DNA of 64,000 nucleotides from Paenibacillus sp. LHD-38 (GCF_031157315.1 NZ_JAVIFU010000029.1:1-64000); one strand, 5' to 3'. Shown: positions 24,328 to 34,352, counted from the first letter of the stretch. The notes: generated by a model from the letters alone, not told the origin. Numbers and translations: made by a program.

Positions 24328-26745
24328 ATGAAGAAGAAGCTGGTTTTGATAGGTAACGGTATGGCGGGTGTGAATTGTATCGAGCAGATTTTGAAGCTGG
24401 TCCCGAACCGGTATGACATTACCATCTTCGGAAGCGAACCTCATCCGAACTATAATCGAATCATGCTGTCATCTGTTCTGGCAGGCGACGCGGATATGAA
24501 TGATATTGTTATCAATAGTTGGGACTGGTACAGAGAAAACAACATTATTCTCCACGCTGGGCATACGGTAAGCAACATCGACACGAAACGCAAGATCGTA
24601 AGCACCGAAAGCGGCATTAAAGTACCTTACGATGATGTCATTATTGCAACCGGCTCGCTGCCTTTCATGCTTCCGCTGCCAGGTGCGGACAAAAAAGGCG
24701 TTATCGCATTCCGCGACATTAAAGATTGCGAAACGATGATGGAGACGGCGAAAAAGTACAAAAAAGCGGTTGTTATCGGCGGCGGCTTGCTGGGACTAGA
24801 AGCAGCGCGGGGACTGCTGAATCTAAATATGGAAGTGTCCGTCATTCATAGCAACAAAATTCTGATGAACAGACAGCTGGACGAAACGGCTGGGATCATG
24901 CTGCAGAAGGAACTTCAGGAGCAAGGTATGAAATTCCTTCTCGGCAAACATACAGAGAAGATTTTAGGGAAAGAGCGGGTAACGGGTCTAAGATTTACGG
25001 ACGGCTCCGAAGAGCTTGCAGATCTTCTCGTTATGGCAGTCGGCATTAAACCTAACATGGCGATGGCTAAGAAGAGCGGCATAGAAGTTAACCGCGGTAT
25101 TCTCGTCAACGATTTCATGGAAACGAATATTCCGAATGTTTACTCGGTTGGCGAATGCGTGGAGCACCGCGGCATTTCGTACGGACTAGTCGCACCATTG
25201 TACGAGCAAGCCGCCGTGCTTGCAAAGAAATTGGCGGGCCTAGAAACGGACGGCTATCACGGTTCCGTCGTTTCTACGAAGCTGAAGGTTTCGGGTGTGG
25301 ATGTGTTCTCGGCGGGTCAATACTTGGATGATGTTGATACACGCGCTGTTCGTGTGCAGGATGAGTTCGGCGGCGTATACAAGAAAGTCGTCATTCGAGG
25401 CGGCAAGGTTGTCGGCTCTGTACTGTTCGGTGATATAAGTGACGGCGCGCGCCTGTTCTCCATGATCCGCAGCGGTGAGGATGTTACGGGGAAAGAAAAA
25501 GAAATTTTGCTCGGCTCGGGCGGATCGGCTCCTTCCAACGCTGATTTGATTGCCTCGATGAGCGATGATGAAATTGTTTGCGGATGTAACGGTGTTTCCA
25601 AAGGCGCAGTTGTAACGGCGATCAATGAAAAAGGATGCACGAGCGTTAATGATATTAAAGCGTGCACGAAAGCTTCCGCTTCCTGTGGTGGCTGTAAACC
25701 GCTAATTGCAGATGTGCTGACGTATGTGCTTGGCGCGGACGGCGTGAAAACGGTCAAGGAAGGCATTTGCGGTTGTACAACGCTTAGCCGTGATGAAGTG
25801 GTTGACGGTATCCGTGAAATGAGATTAACGACTTCGAAGGAAGTTATGCACGTACTAAATTGGAACAATCCGGAAGGCTGCTCCAAATGCCGTCCGGCCT
25901 TGAACTACTACCTCGGCATGGTGTGGCCGGAGGAGCACGAAGACGAGCGTGCATCGAGATTCGTTAACGAAAGAAATCATGCCAATATTCAGAAGGACGG
26001 CACGTACTCTGTTGTTCCGAGAATTTACGGCGGGGTAACGACACCGCAGGATCTGAAGAAAATTGCCGAAGTAGCGGTGAAATATGAAGTGCCGCTAGTA
26101 AAAATTACAGGCGGACAGCGGATCGACCTTCTGGGCGTTAAGAAGGAAGACTTGCCTTCGATGTGGACGGATCTTGACATGCCGTCGGGTTACGCATACG
26201 GTAAAACGCTTCGTACGGTTAAAACATGCGTAGGATCGACGTTCTGCAGATTCGGAACGCAGGATTCGATGGCCATGGGTATCGAAATGGAGAAACGCTT
26301 CGAACGTTTGAGCACACCGGCGAAATTTAAGATGGCCGTATCTGGCTGCCCTCGTAACTGTGCGGAAGCGACGATCAAGGATTTTGGCGTCGTTGCAATT
26401 GACGGCGGATGGGAAATTCATGTCGGCGGAAACGGCGGTACGAAAGTAAGAGTCACCGACCTGCTCGTTAAGGTGAAGACGGAGGAAGAGGTTCTGGAAT
26501 GGACGGGAGCATACATGCAGTATTACCGTGAAACCGGCAAATATAACGAACGTACGGCGGAATGGCTTGAAAGAGTCGGCCTGGATACGATTAAAGCTGC
26601 CTTGGAGAAGAAAGAAGACCGATTGGCACTCGTCGAGCGGATTGAACTTGCGCTCAGCCTGACACAAGATCCATGGAAAGAAATTGTGGAAACTGATAAA
26701 TTGCGCACAACATTCGAAAATCTACCTATTCCCACAATGAACTAG
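24328..26745 (+). CDS. nasD: Assimilatory nitrite reductase large subunit
   Basis: This 805-aa cytosolic enzyme reduces nitrite to ammonium with NAD(P)H. The FAD domain starts with VLIGNGMAGVNC, and an NAD-binding VVIGGGLLGLEAARG follows near residue 150. Two BFD-like [2Fe-2S] stretches come next (CGCNGVSKG with ASCGGCKP, and CGCTTLS with GCSKCRP). The C-terminal half is the sulfite/nitrite reductase domain, with siroheme-[4Fe-4S] ligands Cys634, Cys640, Cys674 and Cys678 (TCVGSTFC and SGCPRNC). The ATG at 24328 suits the AGGAG site better than the GTG at 24319. It opens a five-gene operon. Confidence 0.95.
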   Translation: MKKKLVLIGNGMAGVNCIEQILKLVPNRYDITIFGSEPHPNYNRIMLSSVLAGDADMNDIVINSWDWYRENNIILHAGHTVSNIDTKRKIVSTESGIKVPYDDVIIATGSLPFMLPLPGADKKGVIAFRDIKDCETMMETAKKYKKAVVIGGGLLGLEAARGLLNLNMEVSVIHSNKILMNRQLDETAGIMLQKELQEQGMKFLLGKHTEKILGKERVTGLRFTDGSEELADLLVMAVGIKPNMAMAKKSGIEVNRGILVNDFMETNIPNVYSVGECVEHRGISYGLVAPLYEQAAVLAKKLAGLETDGYHGSVVSTKLKVSGVDVFSAGQYLDDVDTRAVRVQDEFGGVYKKVVIRGGKVVGSVLFGDISDGARLFSMIRSGEDVTGKEKEILLGSGGSAPSNADLIASMSDDEIVCGCNGVSKGAVVTAINEKGCTSVNDIKACTKASASCGGCKPLIADVLTYVLGADGVKTVKEGICGCTTLSRDEVVDGIREMRLTTSKEVMHVLNWNNPEGCSKCRPALNYYLGMVWPEEHEDERASRFVNERNHANIQKDGTYSVVPRIYGGVTTPQDLKKIAEVAVKYEVPLVKITGGQRIDLLGVKKEDLPSMWTDLDMPSGYAYGKTLRTVKTCVGSTFCRFGTQDSMAMGIEMEKRFERLSTPAKFKMAVSGCPRNCAEATIKDFGVVAIDGGWEIHVGGNGGTKVRVTDLLVKVKTEEEVLEWTGAYMQYYRETGKYNERTAEWLERVGLDTIKAALEKKEDRLALVERIELALSLTQDPWKEIVETDKLRTTFENLPIPTMN

Positions 26746-26761
26746 AAAGGGTGTCATCAGC

Positions 26762-27097
26762 ATGAAACAAGTTAAAATCGGTCATATTTCGGAAATTGAG
26801 AGCATGCGCTCAAGAGTAATCTCCATCGGAGATCTGGAAATTGCTTTGTTCAAGCTTTCGAACGGTGAAATAAAAGCGATTGAAAATAAATGTCCACATA
26901 AAGGCGGCAAGCTTTCCGAAGGAATCGTATGCGACCATCATGTTTTTTGTCCGCTGCATGATTGGAAAATAAATTTGAAGGACGGACAGGTTCAAGATCC
27001 GGATGAGGGCTGTGTCGTTTCCTTTAAGGTGGAAGCAGACCCTGAAAGCGGCGATCTATTTCTGTATGTGGAAGAGACGGCTTATAAAGCATCCTAA
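26762..27097 (+). CDS. nasE: Nitrite reductase small subunit, Rieske type
   Basis: This 111-aa protein holds a Rieske [2Fe-2S] centre with the ligands CPHKGG and CPLHDW. It forms the small subunit of NAD(P)H nitrite reductase with the NasD product encoded 16 bp upstream. Length and spacing are typical of NirD/NasE. An AAAGGGTG site precedes the ATG. Confidence 0.95.
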   Translation: MKQVKIGHISEIESMRSRVISIGDLEIALFKLSNGEIKAIENKCPHKGGKLSEGIVCDHHVFCPLHDWKINLKDGQVQDPDEGCVVSFKVEADPESGDLFLYVEETAYKAS

Positions 27098-27123
27098 GGA
27101 AATCATTCGGGGAGATTGGACAT

Positions 27124-28308
27124 ATGGCAATGAATCAAACAAAAGCACTCATCTATTCAACGGTCGCGATGACCGTATCATTCATGATTTGGTCGGTATT
27201 TCCGCCTATTGCAGGGCAGATTCAGGAACTTTTTAACCTGAGTACGCTGGAAAAGAGCATTTTGATTGCAACCCCCGTTTTGCTCGGATCGATCATGCGG
27301 ATTCCGATGGGTATTCTAACTGACCGCCATGGCGGCAGAAAAGTATTCACGCTGACGATGCTGTTCTTAATTCTGCCAATGGTTGCGGCCGGATTCGCTG
27401 ATTCATATGTTTGGTTGTTGATCTGCGCCCTGTTTATCGGCATGGCGGGCACCACGTTTGCTATTTCTTTAACTTTTGTCTCAAGATGGTACCCGCCGCA
27501 AAGCCAAGGTTTTATATTAGGCATTGCCGGCCTTGGCAATTTGGGGGGCGCAGGAGCGAATTTCCTGATTCCCTCTATCTCAACAACGTACGGCATTTCT
27601 TGGGTGTTTTTTGGCCTTGCAATCGGGATAGCGGTTATGGCATTGGTGTTCTATTCCTTTACCAAGGATGCGCCAAAGCCGGCCGAACCCAAAACCTTGA
27701 AACAATCCTTGTCCGTTATGAAGGAGAAAGCAACTTGGCGTTTGTCCTTCTTTTATTTTCTGACTTTTGGCGGTTTCGTTGCCTTCAGCGTTTACTTGCC
27801 TACCCTCCTTAAAGATCTATTTCAGCTGAGCGCTTTTGACGCTGGTCTTAGAACCGCCGGTTTCGTCTTGGCGGCTACGTTGATTCGGCCGGCGGGCGGC
27901 TATTTGGCAGACCGGTTCGGCAGCAAGAAGATACTAACGTTTGTCTTTTCTGGAATACTTGCTGCCGCGCTTGTCTTGTTCATAACGCTTGATCATTTCG
28001 TTACTTTCAGCTTTTTATGTTTGTTGATTTCTTTGCTTCTTGGATTAGGAAACGGCGCCGTGTTCAAAATGGTGCCGGAAGTATCTACCGGAAATACAGG
28101 AGCGGTTACTGGAATAGTTGGCGCTGCAGGAGGCATCGGCGGATTTTTTCCGCCGATTGTACTCGGTATCGTCAAAGACGCGACTGGCCAATACAATTTA
28201 GGCTTTATTTTTATGGTCATATTCGCCCTGGCATGCTTAATCCTTAATTACTCCGCACTGAAGCCGAAACGAACGGGAATTCAGCAAGGCATGGAGTACT
28301 CTGCGTAG
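27124..28308 (+). CDS. Nitrate/nitrite transporter, NarK/NasA type (MFS)
   Basis: This 394-aa membrane protein has about 12 helices. GILTDRHGGRKVF is the MFS loop motif between helices 2 and 3. The nitrate-signature-like stretch GIAGLGNLGGAGANF near residue 135 has a second copy, GIVGAAGGIGGFFPP, near residue 335, as in the NNP nitrate/nitrite porters. It brings nitrate in for the reductases in the same operon and should act at the cell membrane. Ribosome site GGGGAG. Confidence 0.9.
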   Translation: MAMNQTKALIYSTVAMTVSFMIWSVFPPIAGQIQELFNLSTLEKSILIATPVLLGSIMRIPMGILTDRHGGRKVFTLTMLFLILPMVAAGFADSYVWLLICALFIGMAGTTFAISLTFVSRWYPPQSQGFILGIAGLGNLGGAGANFLIPSISTTYGISWVFFGLAIGIAVMALVFYSFTKDAPKPAEPKTLKQSLSVMKEKATWRLSFFYFLTFGGFVAFSVYLPTLLKDLFQLSAFDAGLRTAGFVLAATLIRPAGGYLADRFGSKKILTFVFSGILAAALVLFITLDHFVTFSFLCLLISLLLGLGNGAVFKMVPEVSTGNTGAVTGIVGAAGGIGGFFPPIVLGIVKDATGQYNLGFIFMVIFALACLILNYSALKPKRTGIQQGMEYSA

Positions 28309-28410
28309 CTGCCCGGTGCCTGCAGCGCGTGCCGGAAAACCGGAGATGCGAACGGAACTGTTCTTCTAAAAGGACAGTGCAGTCGTTTCATTCTAATTGG
28401 AGGTTTAATG

Positions 28411-30774
28411 ATGGCGAAAAAAAAATTAGTTGTGATCGGAAACGGGATGGCGGGCGTTCGCTGTGTCGAAGAAATATTAAATATCGATCGGGATGCTTTT
28501 GAAATTACGATCTTCGGCAAAGAGCCTCATCCCAACTATAACCGTATTTTGTTGTCGAAGGTGCTTCAGGGTGACACCACCATACAAGATATTACGATCA
28601 ATGACTGGCAGTGGTATGAAGACAATCATATTCAGCTTTTTACGAACGAAACGGTAACGAATGTCGATATTGAGCGCAAGAAAATCGTTACCGAGTCCGG
28701 GAAGAGCGTCAAATACGACGAGCTTATCTTCGCTACGGGTTCCTTGCCTTTTATGCTGCCTTTGCCAGGCGCGAATAAACAGGGCGTTACAGCCTTTCGG
28801 GATATCCGCGATTGTGAAACGATGGTTGAAACCTCGAAAAGCTATGGAAAAGCTGTCGTCATCGGCGGAGGTTTGCTGGGCCTAGAAGCTGCAAGGGGGT
28901 TATTAAACCTCGGCATGAAGGTGGATGTCGTTCATATTTTTGACAGTATTATGGAAAGACAGCTTGACCGAACAGCTGCCAAAATGCTTCAGACAGAGCT
29001 CGAAAAGCAAGGAATGCGCTTTTTGCTTGAGAAGCAATCGGAAGAGATTATCGGACGGAGCCGCGTGGTTGGGCTAAAGTTCAAGGACGGTACGAAAACG
29101 GATGCCGACCTGCTTGTCATGGCTGTCGGCGTCAGACCTAACGTGCAGCTGGCTAAGGATGGAAAGATCGAAACGAACCGCGCTATCGTCGTCAACGATT
29201 TTATGCAGACGAGTGTACCGAATGTATATGCGGTAGGAGAATGCGCGGAGCATCGCGGCATTGTATACGGTTTAGTGGCACCGCTCTATGAGCAAGGGAA
29301 GGTGCTCGCAAAAACCTTATGCGGATTGGAAAATGAAGGTTACCACGGTTCGGTGCTGGCGACCCAGCTGAAGGTTTCGGGCGTCGATGTATTCTCGGCC
29401 GGTGAATTTATGGACAGCGACGAAGTGAAGTCGTTGAAGTGGATCGACGGTATCCGCAGCACCTACAAAAAAATTGTCATACGCGATAATAAAATTGTCG
29501 GTGCGGTTCTGTTTGGAGACATCAGCGAGGGTACGAAGCTCTTAGGGATGATCAAGCAGCAGACGGATATCTCCGTCTATGAGAAGGAAATGAATGGGGC
29601 TCGCGGACAGGAAGCCGGGGAAGCCGCAATCGCGGCCATGTCCGATAAGGAACTGGTCTGCTCCTGCAATGGGGTTTCCAAAGGGACTATTATGCAGGCT
29701 ATTGGGGAGCATGGCTTGCAAACGGTCGATGAAGTGAAAAAATGCACGAAAGCATCCAGCTCCTGCGGCAGCTGCAAAACGATGGTCAGCAGCATTTTGG
29801 ATTATGTGCACCGTCACGGCCTCGGCCAGACCGTAGAGAAAGAAACGGTCTGCGCCTGCACAACATTTAGCCATGATGAGCTTATGATTGAAATTCAGAA
29901 CCGTCGTTTTGTTGATACGGCTGAGATCATGACCGCTTTTGATTGGCAAACGGATGCAGGGTGTGAAGTTTGCCGTCCCGCGCTGGATTATTATTTAGGT
30001 GTTCATGGAACAGCCGCACCAACTACGGTCGCAGGTGAGCCAATAGGCATCCAAGCCGACGGGACTTATGCGGTTACGCCGAAAATGTATGGTGGCATAA
30101 CGACACCGGAGCAGCTGAGACAAATCGCGGACATTGTAGAGAAATACGGCATTCCTCTTGTGAAGCTGCTGGAAGGGCCGCAGCTTGGGCTGCTTGGTAT
30201 AGCAGCAGCCGATGTCTCTAACGTCAAGTCGGATTTGGGAATGCTGATTAGCGGACCCGTGTACGGGAAGAGCGTGAGTACAGTCGGATCATGCAGCGGT
30301 ATCAGTTATGCGGCAGATGCGATGCAGGATTCTATCTCTCTCGGTATCGCCTTGGAGAAGAAGCTGGAGCGGGTGCAATTGCCGCAAGAAATAAGGATTG
30401 GCGTATCGGCCAGTCCCCATAACCGCGCGGGTTCGCTCACGAAGGATATCGGAATCGTTGGGGTGCCGGGCGGCTGGGAAATGTATGTAGGCGGCAGCGG
30501 TGAACGGCAGGTAAAGCCGGGTCAACTGCTGTGCACGGCCGCGACGGACGAGGAGCTGCTGACGCTTGCGGCTGCTTTCCTTCAGTATTACAGAGAAACC
30601 GGACACTACGCGGAACGGATGTCGCAATGGATTGAACGAATGAGCCTGCTGCAAATCAGGGAAGCGTTATTCGATCCGTTTCTCTTGCAATTATTAGGAA
30701 GCCGCATGGAGGAGGAGCTTTCAGCTTCGCCAGAGCAAGCAAATCAGCAGTCGACAGCTGCAGTGACAAGGTGA
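28411..30774 (+). CDS. nasB: NasB-like electron-transfer subunit (NirB paralog lacking siroheme ligands)
   Basis: This 787-aa protein is a paralog of the NasD protein in the same operon and aligns along its whole length. It keeps the FAD motif (VVIGNGMAGVRC), the NAD motif (VVIGGGLLGLEAARG) and the [2Fe-2S] cysteines (CSCNGVSKG, SSCGSCKT, CACTTFS). In the nitrite reductase domain only one ligand position is kept: TCVGSTFC is replaced by SCSGISYA and SGCPRNC by SASPHNR. It cannot bind siroheme in the normal way. It most likely passes electrons from NADH to the nitrate reductase encoded 4 bp downstream, like Bacillus NasB. The second of two ATGs is used because it is 7 bases from GGAGG. Confidence 0.85.
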   Translation: MAKKKLVVIGNGMAGVRCVEEILNIDRDAFEITIFGKEPHPNYNRILLSKVLQGDTTIQDITINDWQWYEDNHIQLFTNETVTNVDIERKKIVTESGKSVKYDELIFATGSLPFMLPLPGANKQGVTAFRDIRDCETMVETSKSYGKAVVIGGGLLGLEAARGLLNLGMKVDVVHIFDSIMERQLDRTAAKMLQTELEKQGMRFLLEKQSEEIIGRSRVVGLKFKDGTKTDADLLVMAVGVRPNVQLAKDGKIETNRAIVVNDFMQTSVPNVYAVGECAEHRGIVYGLVAPLYEQGKVLAKTLCGLENEGYHGSVLATQLKVSGVDVFSAGEFMDSDEVKSLKWIDGIRSTYKKIVIRDNKIVGAVLFGDISEGTKLLGMIKQQTDISVYEKEMNGARGQEAGEAAIAAMSDKELVCSCNGVSKGTIMQAIGEHGLQTVDEVKKCTKASSSCGSCKTMVSSILDYVHRHGLGQTVEKETVCACTTFSHDELMIEIQNRRFVDTAEIMTAFDWQTDAGCEVCRPALDYYLGVHGTAAPTTVAGEPIGIQADGTYAVTPKMYGGITTPEQLRQIADIVEKYGIPLVKLLEGPQLGLLGIAAADVSNVKSDLGMLISGPVYGKSVSTVGSCSGISYAADAMQDSISLGIALEKKLERVQLPQEIRIGVSASPHNRAGSLTKDIGIVGVPGGWEMYVGGSGERQVKPGQLLCTAATDEELLTLAAAFLQYYRETGHYAERMSQWIERMSLLQIREALFDPFLLQLLGSRMEEELSASPEQANQQSTAAVTR

Positions 30775-30778
30775 TCAG

Positions 30779-32920
30779 ATGAAACCATTAAAGGTGATAA
30801 CCGACAATACGGAATTCGAAGCTGCTGCCGGACATGATCATGTCATGGATACGCAGTGTCCTTTTTGCAGCGTGCAGTGCAAGATGCAGATCGTGGAGCA
30901 TTTCGGCGAGAAGCGGAATACCTATACCGTTCTTCCGAAGCCAAACGCCGCTTCAGAAGGGCGGTTGTGCATCAAAGGGATGAATGCATACCAGCATGCC
31001 TTAAGCAGTGAACGTCTTGCTTATCCGATGGCCAAAGTGGATGGGGAATTCGTAAGGGTCAGCTGGGAGGAGGCCTACAGGCTGATTCATTCCAATTTCA
31101 CGCAATTGGAGCAGCAGTACGGAAGTGATGCGATTGGGGTATACGGCGGCGGATCTCTTACCAATGAATCCGCTTATTTGCTCGGGAAGTTCGCGCGGGT
31201 CGCGCTGCGAACCAAATATATCGATTATAATGGGCGGTTTTGTATGTCTGCGGCGGCGTCGGCAGGCAATAAGGCTTTTGGAATTGACCGCGGCTTGACC
31301 AACCAGTTGTCGGATATTCCGCTCGCACGGTGCATCATTTTGGCTGGGACGAATATTGCGGAATGCCAGCCTACGCTCATGCCTTATTTTACGAGGGCGA
31401 AGGAGAATGGGGCTTTCATCATAGCGATTGATCCTAGAAATACGGGTACGACCGAACTGGCGGATTTGCATTTAAAGGTGAAGCCGGGGATGGATGCCGC
31501 TTTAGTCAACGGCATGTTAAAAGTGATCGTAGACGATGGTTATGTGGATGAAGGCTTTGCGAAGGAACGGACCAATGGTTTTGGCGAGCTAAAGGAGCAT
31601 CTAGCGAACGTTGACTTAAACGATATCGCAGAGATGACAGGAGTTCCGCTGGAGCAAATTCGCGGGGCTGCTGAAGCATTCGGCAAAGCAGCAACCGGTA
31701 TGGTGTTTACCGCAAGGGGAGTAGAGCAGCAGACAGATGGGTACATGGCTGTGCGTAATTTCCTAAATATGGCGTTGATTACCGGGAAAATAGGGAAAGA
31801 AGGCTGCGGTTACGGTGCGATTACCGGACAAGGAAACGGTCAAGGGGGCAGGGAGCACGGACAAAAGGCTGATCAGCTTCCTGGCTACCGATCGATTGAA
31901 AATCCGGCAGATCGTGCCTATATCGCAGAGGTATGGGGCGTGCAGCCTGATGAATTGCCGGGAAAAGGCGTCTCTGCTTATGAAATGATGGAAAAAGTCC
32001 ATGAAGAGGAGATACGTGCGCTGTTCGTCATGGGCTCTAATCCGATCGTATCCAATCCGAACGCCAACTTTGTGGAAGAGGGGCTGCGTAAGCTGCAGTT
32101 CCTTGTGGTAGCGGACATGTTTCTCTCGGAAACGGCAAGAATGGCGGATTTGATATTGCCTACGTCCTCGTATTTGGAGAATGAAGGCACGTTAACCAAC
32201 CTGGAAGGCCGTGTCCTATTGCGGGAGGCTAGTCGTGTTGTTTTAGATGAAGTGAAGCATGATTGGGAGATCCTGTGCAGCATTGCAGAAACGCTTGGGA
32301 AAGAATCGTATTTCTCCTACACAGCGGCGGAACAAATCTTCGAGGAGCTTCGTGTTGCGAGCCGCGGAGGGATTGCTGATTATTATGGCATCACCTATGA
32401 CCGGCTGCGGAAGGAAGAAGGCGTTTATTGGCCTTGCCCAAGCCTGGACCATCCAGGTGAAAAACGATTATTCGAAACGTCGTTTGCGCATCCGGGCGGC
32501 AAGGCGGATCTGATTGCGGTAGAAAATCATTTTCCCGCCGAGCAGGTTAGCGGAGAGTTTCCTCTGTATTTGACAACCGGTCGGGTGCTCTCGCATTATT
32601 TGACAGGTGTTCAAACCCGGAGAAGCCATACGCTGGCGGCGCGCAGCTTTGAATCCTTTATGGAAATCCATCCGGCGACGGCCCAAAAGTACCGGATCGA
32701 GGATGACTCTTTAATACGGCTGGAATCGAAGCGGGGAGGCATCGTAGTCCGCAGCAAGCTGACGAGGGAGATCCGCGAGGATACGGTATTCGTGCCCATG
32801 CATTGGGGCGATATTCAAAATGTTAACAAAATTACGAATCAAGCGCTTGATCCGACATGCAGAATGCCTGGGTTTAAAGTATGTGCGGTTAACGCAAGGC
32901 CCCTTGTAGAGTCCGTATAA
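30779..32920 (+). CDS. nasC: Assimilatory nitrate reductase catalytic subunit
   Basis: This 713-aa molybdopterin oxidoreductase reduces nitrate to nitrite in the cytosol. Its N-terminal [4Fe-4S] site is Cys27, Cys30, Cys34 and Cys64 (CPFCSVQC and CIKG). Molybdopterin-binding signatures follow: GSLTNESAYLLGKFARV, GQGNGQGGREHGQKADQLPG and the C-terminal LYLTTGRVLSHYLTGVQTRR. It has no twin-arginine signal. It ends the operon; the gene pair NasB-NasC would act together and feed NasDE. No clear terminator follows before the IS remnant at 32956. Confidence 0.94.
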   Translation: MKPLKVITDNTEFEAAAGHDHVMDTQCPFCSVQCKMQIVEHFGEKRNTYTVLPKPNAASEGRLCIKGMNAYQHALSSERLAYPMAKVDGEFVRVSWEEAYRLIHSNFTQLEQQYGSDAIGVYGGGSLTNESAYLLGKFARVALRTKYIDYNGRFCMSAAASAGNKAFGIDRGLTNQLSDIPLARCIILAGTNIAECQPTLMPYFTRAKENGAFIIAIDPRNTGTTELADLHLKVKPGMDAALVNGMLKVIVDDGYVDEGFAKERTNGFGELKEHLANVDLNDIAEMTGVPLEQIRGAAEAFGKAATGMVFTARGVEQQTDGYMAVRNFLNMALITGKIGKEGCGYGAITGQGNGQGGREHGQKADQLPGYRSIENPADRAYIAEVWGVQPDELPGKGVSAYEMMEKVHEEEIRALFVMGSNPIVSNPNANFVEEGLRKLQFLVVADMFLSETARMADLILPTSSYLENEGTLTNLEGRVLLREASRVVLDEVKHDWEILCSIAETLGKESYFSYTAAEQIFEELRVASRGGIADYYGITYDRLRKEEGVYWPCPSLDHPGEKRLFETSFAHPGGKADLIAVENHFPAEQVSGEFPLYLTTGRVLSHYLTGVQTRRSHTLAARSFESFMEIHPATAQKYRIEDDSLIRLESKRGGIVVRSKLTREIREDTVFVPMHWGDIQNVNKITNQALDPTCRMPGFKVCAVNARPLVESV

Positions 32921-33055
32921 AATAGTCAACAATCTTTGAGTGTTAAACAGCGGAAGGGGTTGTCCCAAAAGTAGTAAGCTCGCTGGAGAGATAGCTCGCT
33001 TTGAACAGAAATGTTGGAAAACATAAAAAAAATAGCGCTGCAGTGGGCTATTCCT

Positions 33056-33715
33056 GTAGCGCTATTTTTCTGTTCTGGTCTATGGCTGCTTGCTTAAGTA
33101 GATTATGGGCAAGCGAAAGCCACCCGACCCCTAGGCTTACTTTTGGCAAGCCGCGAAGCAGGAACCGCCGGAATCCCCGGTTATTCTTCATCTGCCCGAA
33201 TACACTTTCGGGTTCAATCATTCGTCTCACCGACAGCGCATAACCTTCCTCGCTGCGCAGCTTTTCCCGCACCTGCTGCTTGTAACGCATGTATCTTAGA
33301 CTCACTCGAACCTCTCGGTCGCCTTGCGCCTTCGTACAAGCGGGTTTGATGGGGCACCCTTCACAGCTCACACTGCGGTAATGACGATGTCGGATTTCAA
33401 ATCCACTTTCTGTTGTATCTTTACTTTCATAGTGAAAGACAAGTTTCTGGCCATTCGCGCATGTCCACGTATTTCCTCCTCGTCGTAATGCCCATTGTCA
33501 AGCTTACTGATGTCCGTTTGCCATTTCATCGGTTTTTCCTTATGATACGTGCTGGATTTGACCAACGCCTCAAGCTCTTCCTGTTCTAGATAAGCCGAGT
33601 TCTCTTCTCCGCCCTATCCAGCATCTGCGATGATTGTTCCCGGCAGTTTTCCAAGTGCGGCTTTCAATTTCTCTAAATGCGGTTTCAAGCATCGTGTATC
33701 CGTAAGGCTTTAGTC
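33056..33715 (-). pseudogene. IS1182-type transposase, broken by stops and a frameshift
   Basis: Read leftward, the frames give TDTRCLKPHLEKLKAALGKL, then PGTIIADAG with an in-frame TAG, then EALVKSSTYHKEKPMKW. A frameshift occurs near 33370. The C-terminal part CEGCPIKPACTKAQGDREV and EPESVFGQMKNNRGFRRFLL carries the last catalytic Glu. The N-terminal half of the gene is missing. The 3' end overlaps a strong hairpin at 33027-33069 (AAAATAGCGCT/AGCGCTATTTT) that may act as a terminator. Confidence 0.85.
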
Positions 33716-33769
33716 TCGCAAATCCAGGGCATCCTCTTAGCCGCCAGCCGCTCCAGTACACTGCAGTTT

Positions 33770-33990
33770 CTGCAGCAGAATTACGGAATACGCTTCTTTA
33801 TTTTAGCTGCAATGCATTTACTACAGCAGAATTGACACCACACGTTCCTAATCGCTCAAAAATAGGCACTCCCATTGCAGAAACTGCATTGTACACCTCG
33901 ATCCTACTCGTTTTTTGTCCATACATTGCAGAAACTACAACGTAGAACTCTGACCGTACTTTTATTACTCTTAGCTTCTGCAAGACCGTA
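33770..33990. repeat. Degenerate tandem repeat of about 52 bp
   Basis: A CAGMAGAATT / TTGCAGAAACTRCA motif recurs near 33772, 33824, 33877 and 33930, with a partial unit near 33975, at intervals of 50 to 54 bp. The text between shares a C/T-rich middle but is poorly conserved. It lies just beyond the broken transposase. Unit identity is too low for a CRISPR array. The stretch to 34151 holds nothing else recognised. Confidence 0.55.
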
Positions 33991-34151
33991 CGTCCAAAAA
34001 TTTTCAAAAAACATTTAGACTGAGAACCCCATTACACCCGATAGAAATCGACCGCGTTGCTGCAGCAATCGCCGCATGCTCAAACTTAAATCGACGCCTC
34101 CGTATGCCGCTCGGCAACAACGCCAAATCACCAAGAAACCATTTGTTTTCA

Positions 34152-34250
34152 CAAGCGTAAACGGCTGTCGCCGCCCTCTGTGGCAAAAGCTGTCGTTTCG
34201 CGGAGATATATAAGCACATTTATAAGTGAAAACTTATAAATTCTTATATA
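34152..34250 (-). repeat. 99-bp structured repeat, copy B (inverted)
   Basis: The reverse complement differs from copy A (23837-23935) at only three positions. All stem arms are intact. It sits inside the IS1182-like remnant. Confidence 0.88.
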
Positions 34251-34259
34251 TTGAAAAAA

Positions 34260-34304
34260 GGGCTGTCTCTCGGGTCTTCAGACCTTTTGAGACAGCTCCT
34301 TTTT
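34260..34304. terminator. Hairpin GGGCTGTCTC/GAGACAGCTC
   Basis: Arms at 34260-34269 and 34288-34297 enclose a smaller stem (GGTCT/AGACC), followed by CTTTTT on the plus strand. It may be an IS end, a terminator, or both. It lies just past the 3' end of the leftward gene at 34353. Confidence 0.6.
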
Positions 34305-34352
34305 GCGCACTGCGAAAAAATGAATAGGTTTATGTGTCCGATAGTAATTTCT

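Larger units (their letters stand above)
32956..34299 (-). mobile_element. Degenerate IS1182-like element with 16-bp terminal inverted repeats
   Basis: GGGGTTGTCCCAAAAG (32956-32971) matches the reverse complement of 34284-34299 at 13 of 16 positions, and such ends are typical of IS1182 relatives. Between them lie a broken transposase on the minus strand, a degenerate tandem repeat and one copy of the 99-bp structured repeat. The element is no longer able to move. The right repeat is also one arm of a hairpin (34260-34297), so the exact right boundary is uncertain. Confidence 0.55.

Noticed and set aside
26095-26667. 190-codon frame on the minus strand inside nasD
   Set aside because: It is the antisense of a well-conserved coding region, with no ribosome site and no family resemblance.
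33770-33990. CRISPR-like spaced repeats
   Set aside because: Units are too diverged, have no distinct repeat/spacer pattern, and no cas genes are present. Kept only as a degenerate tandem repeat.
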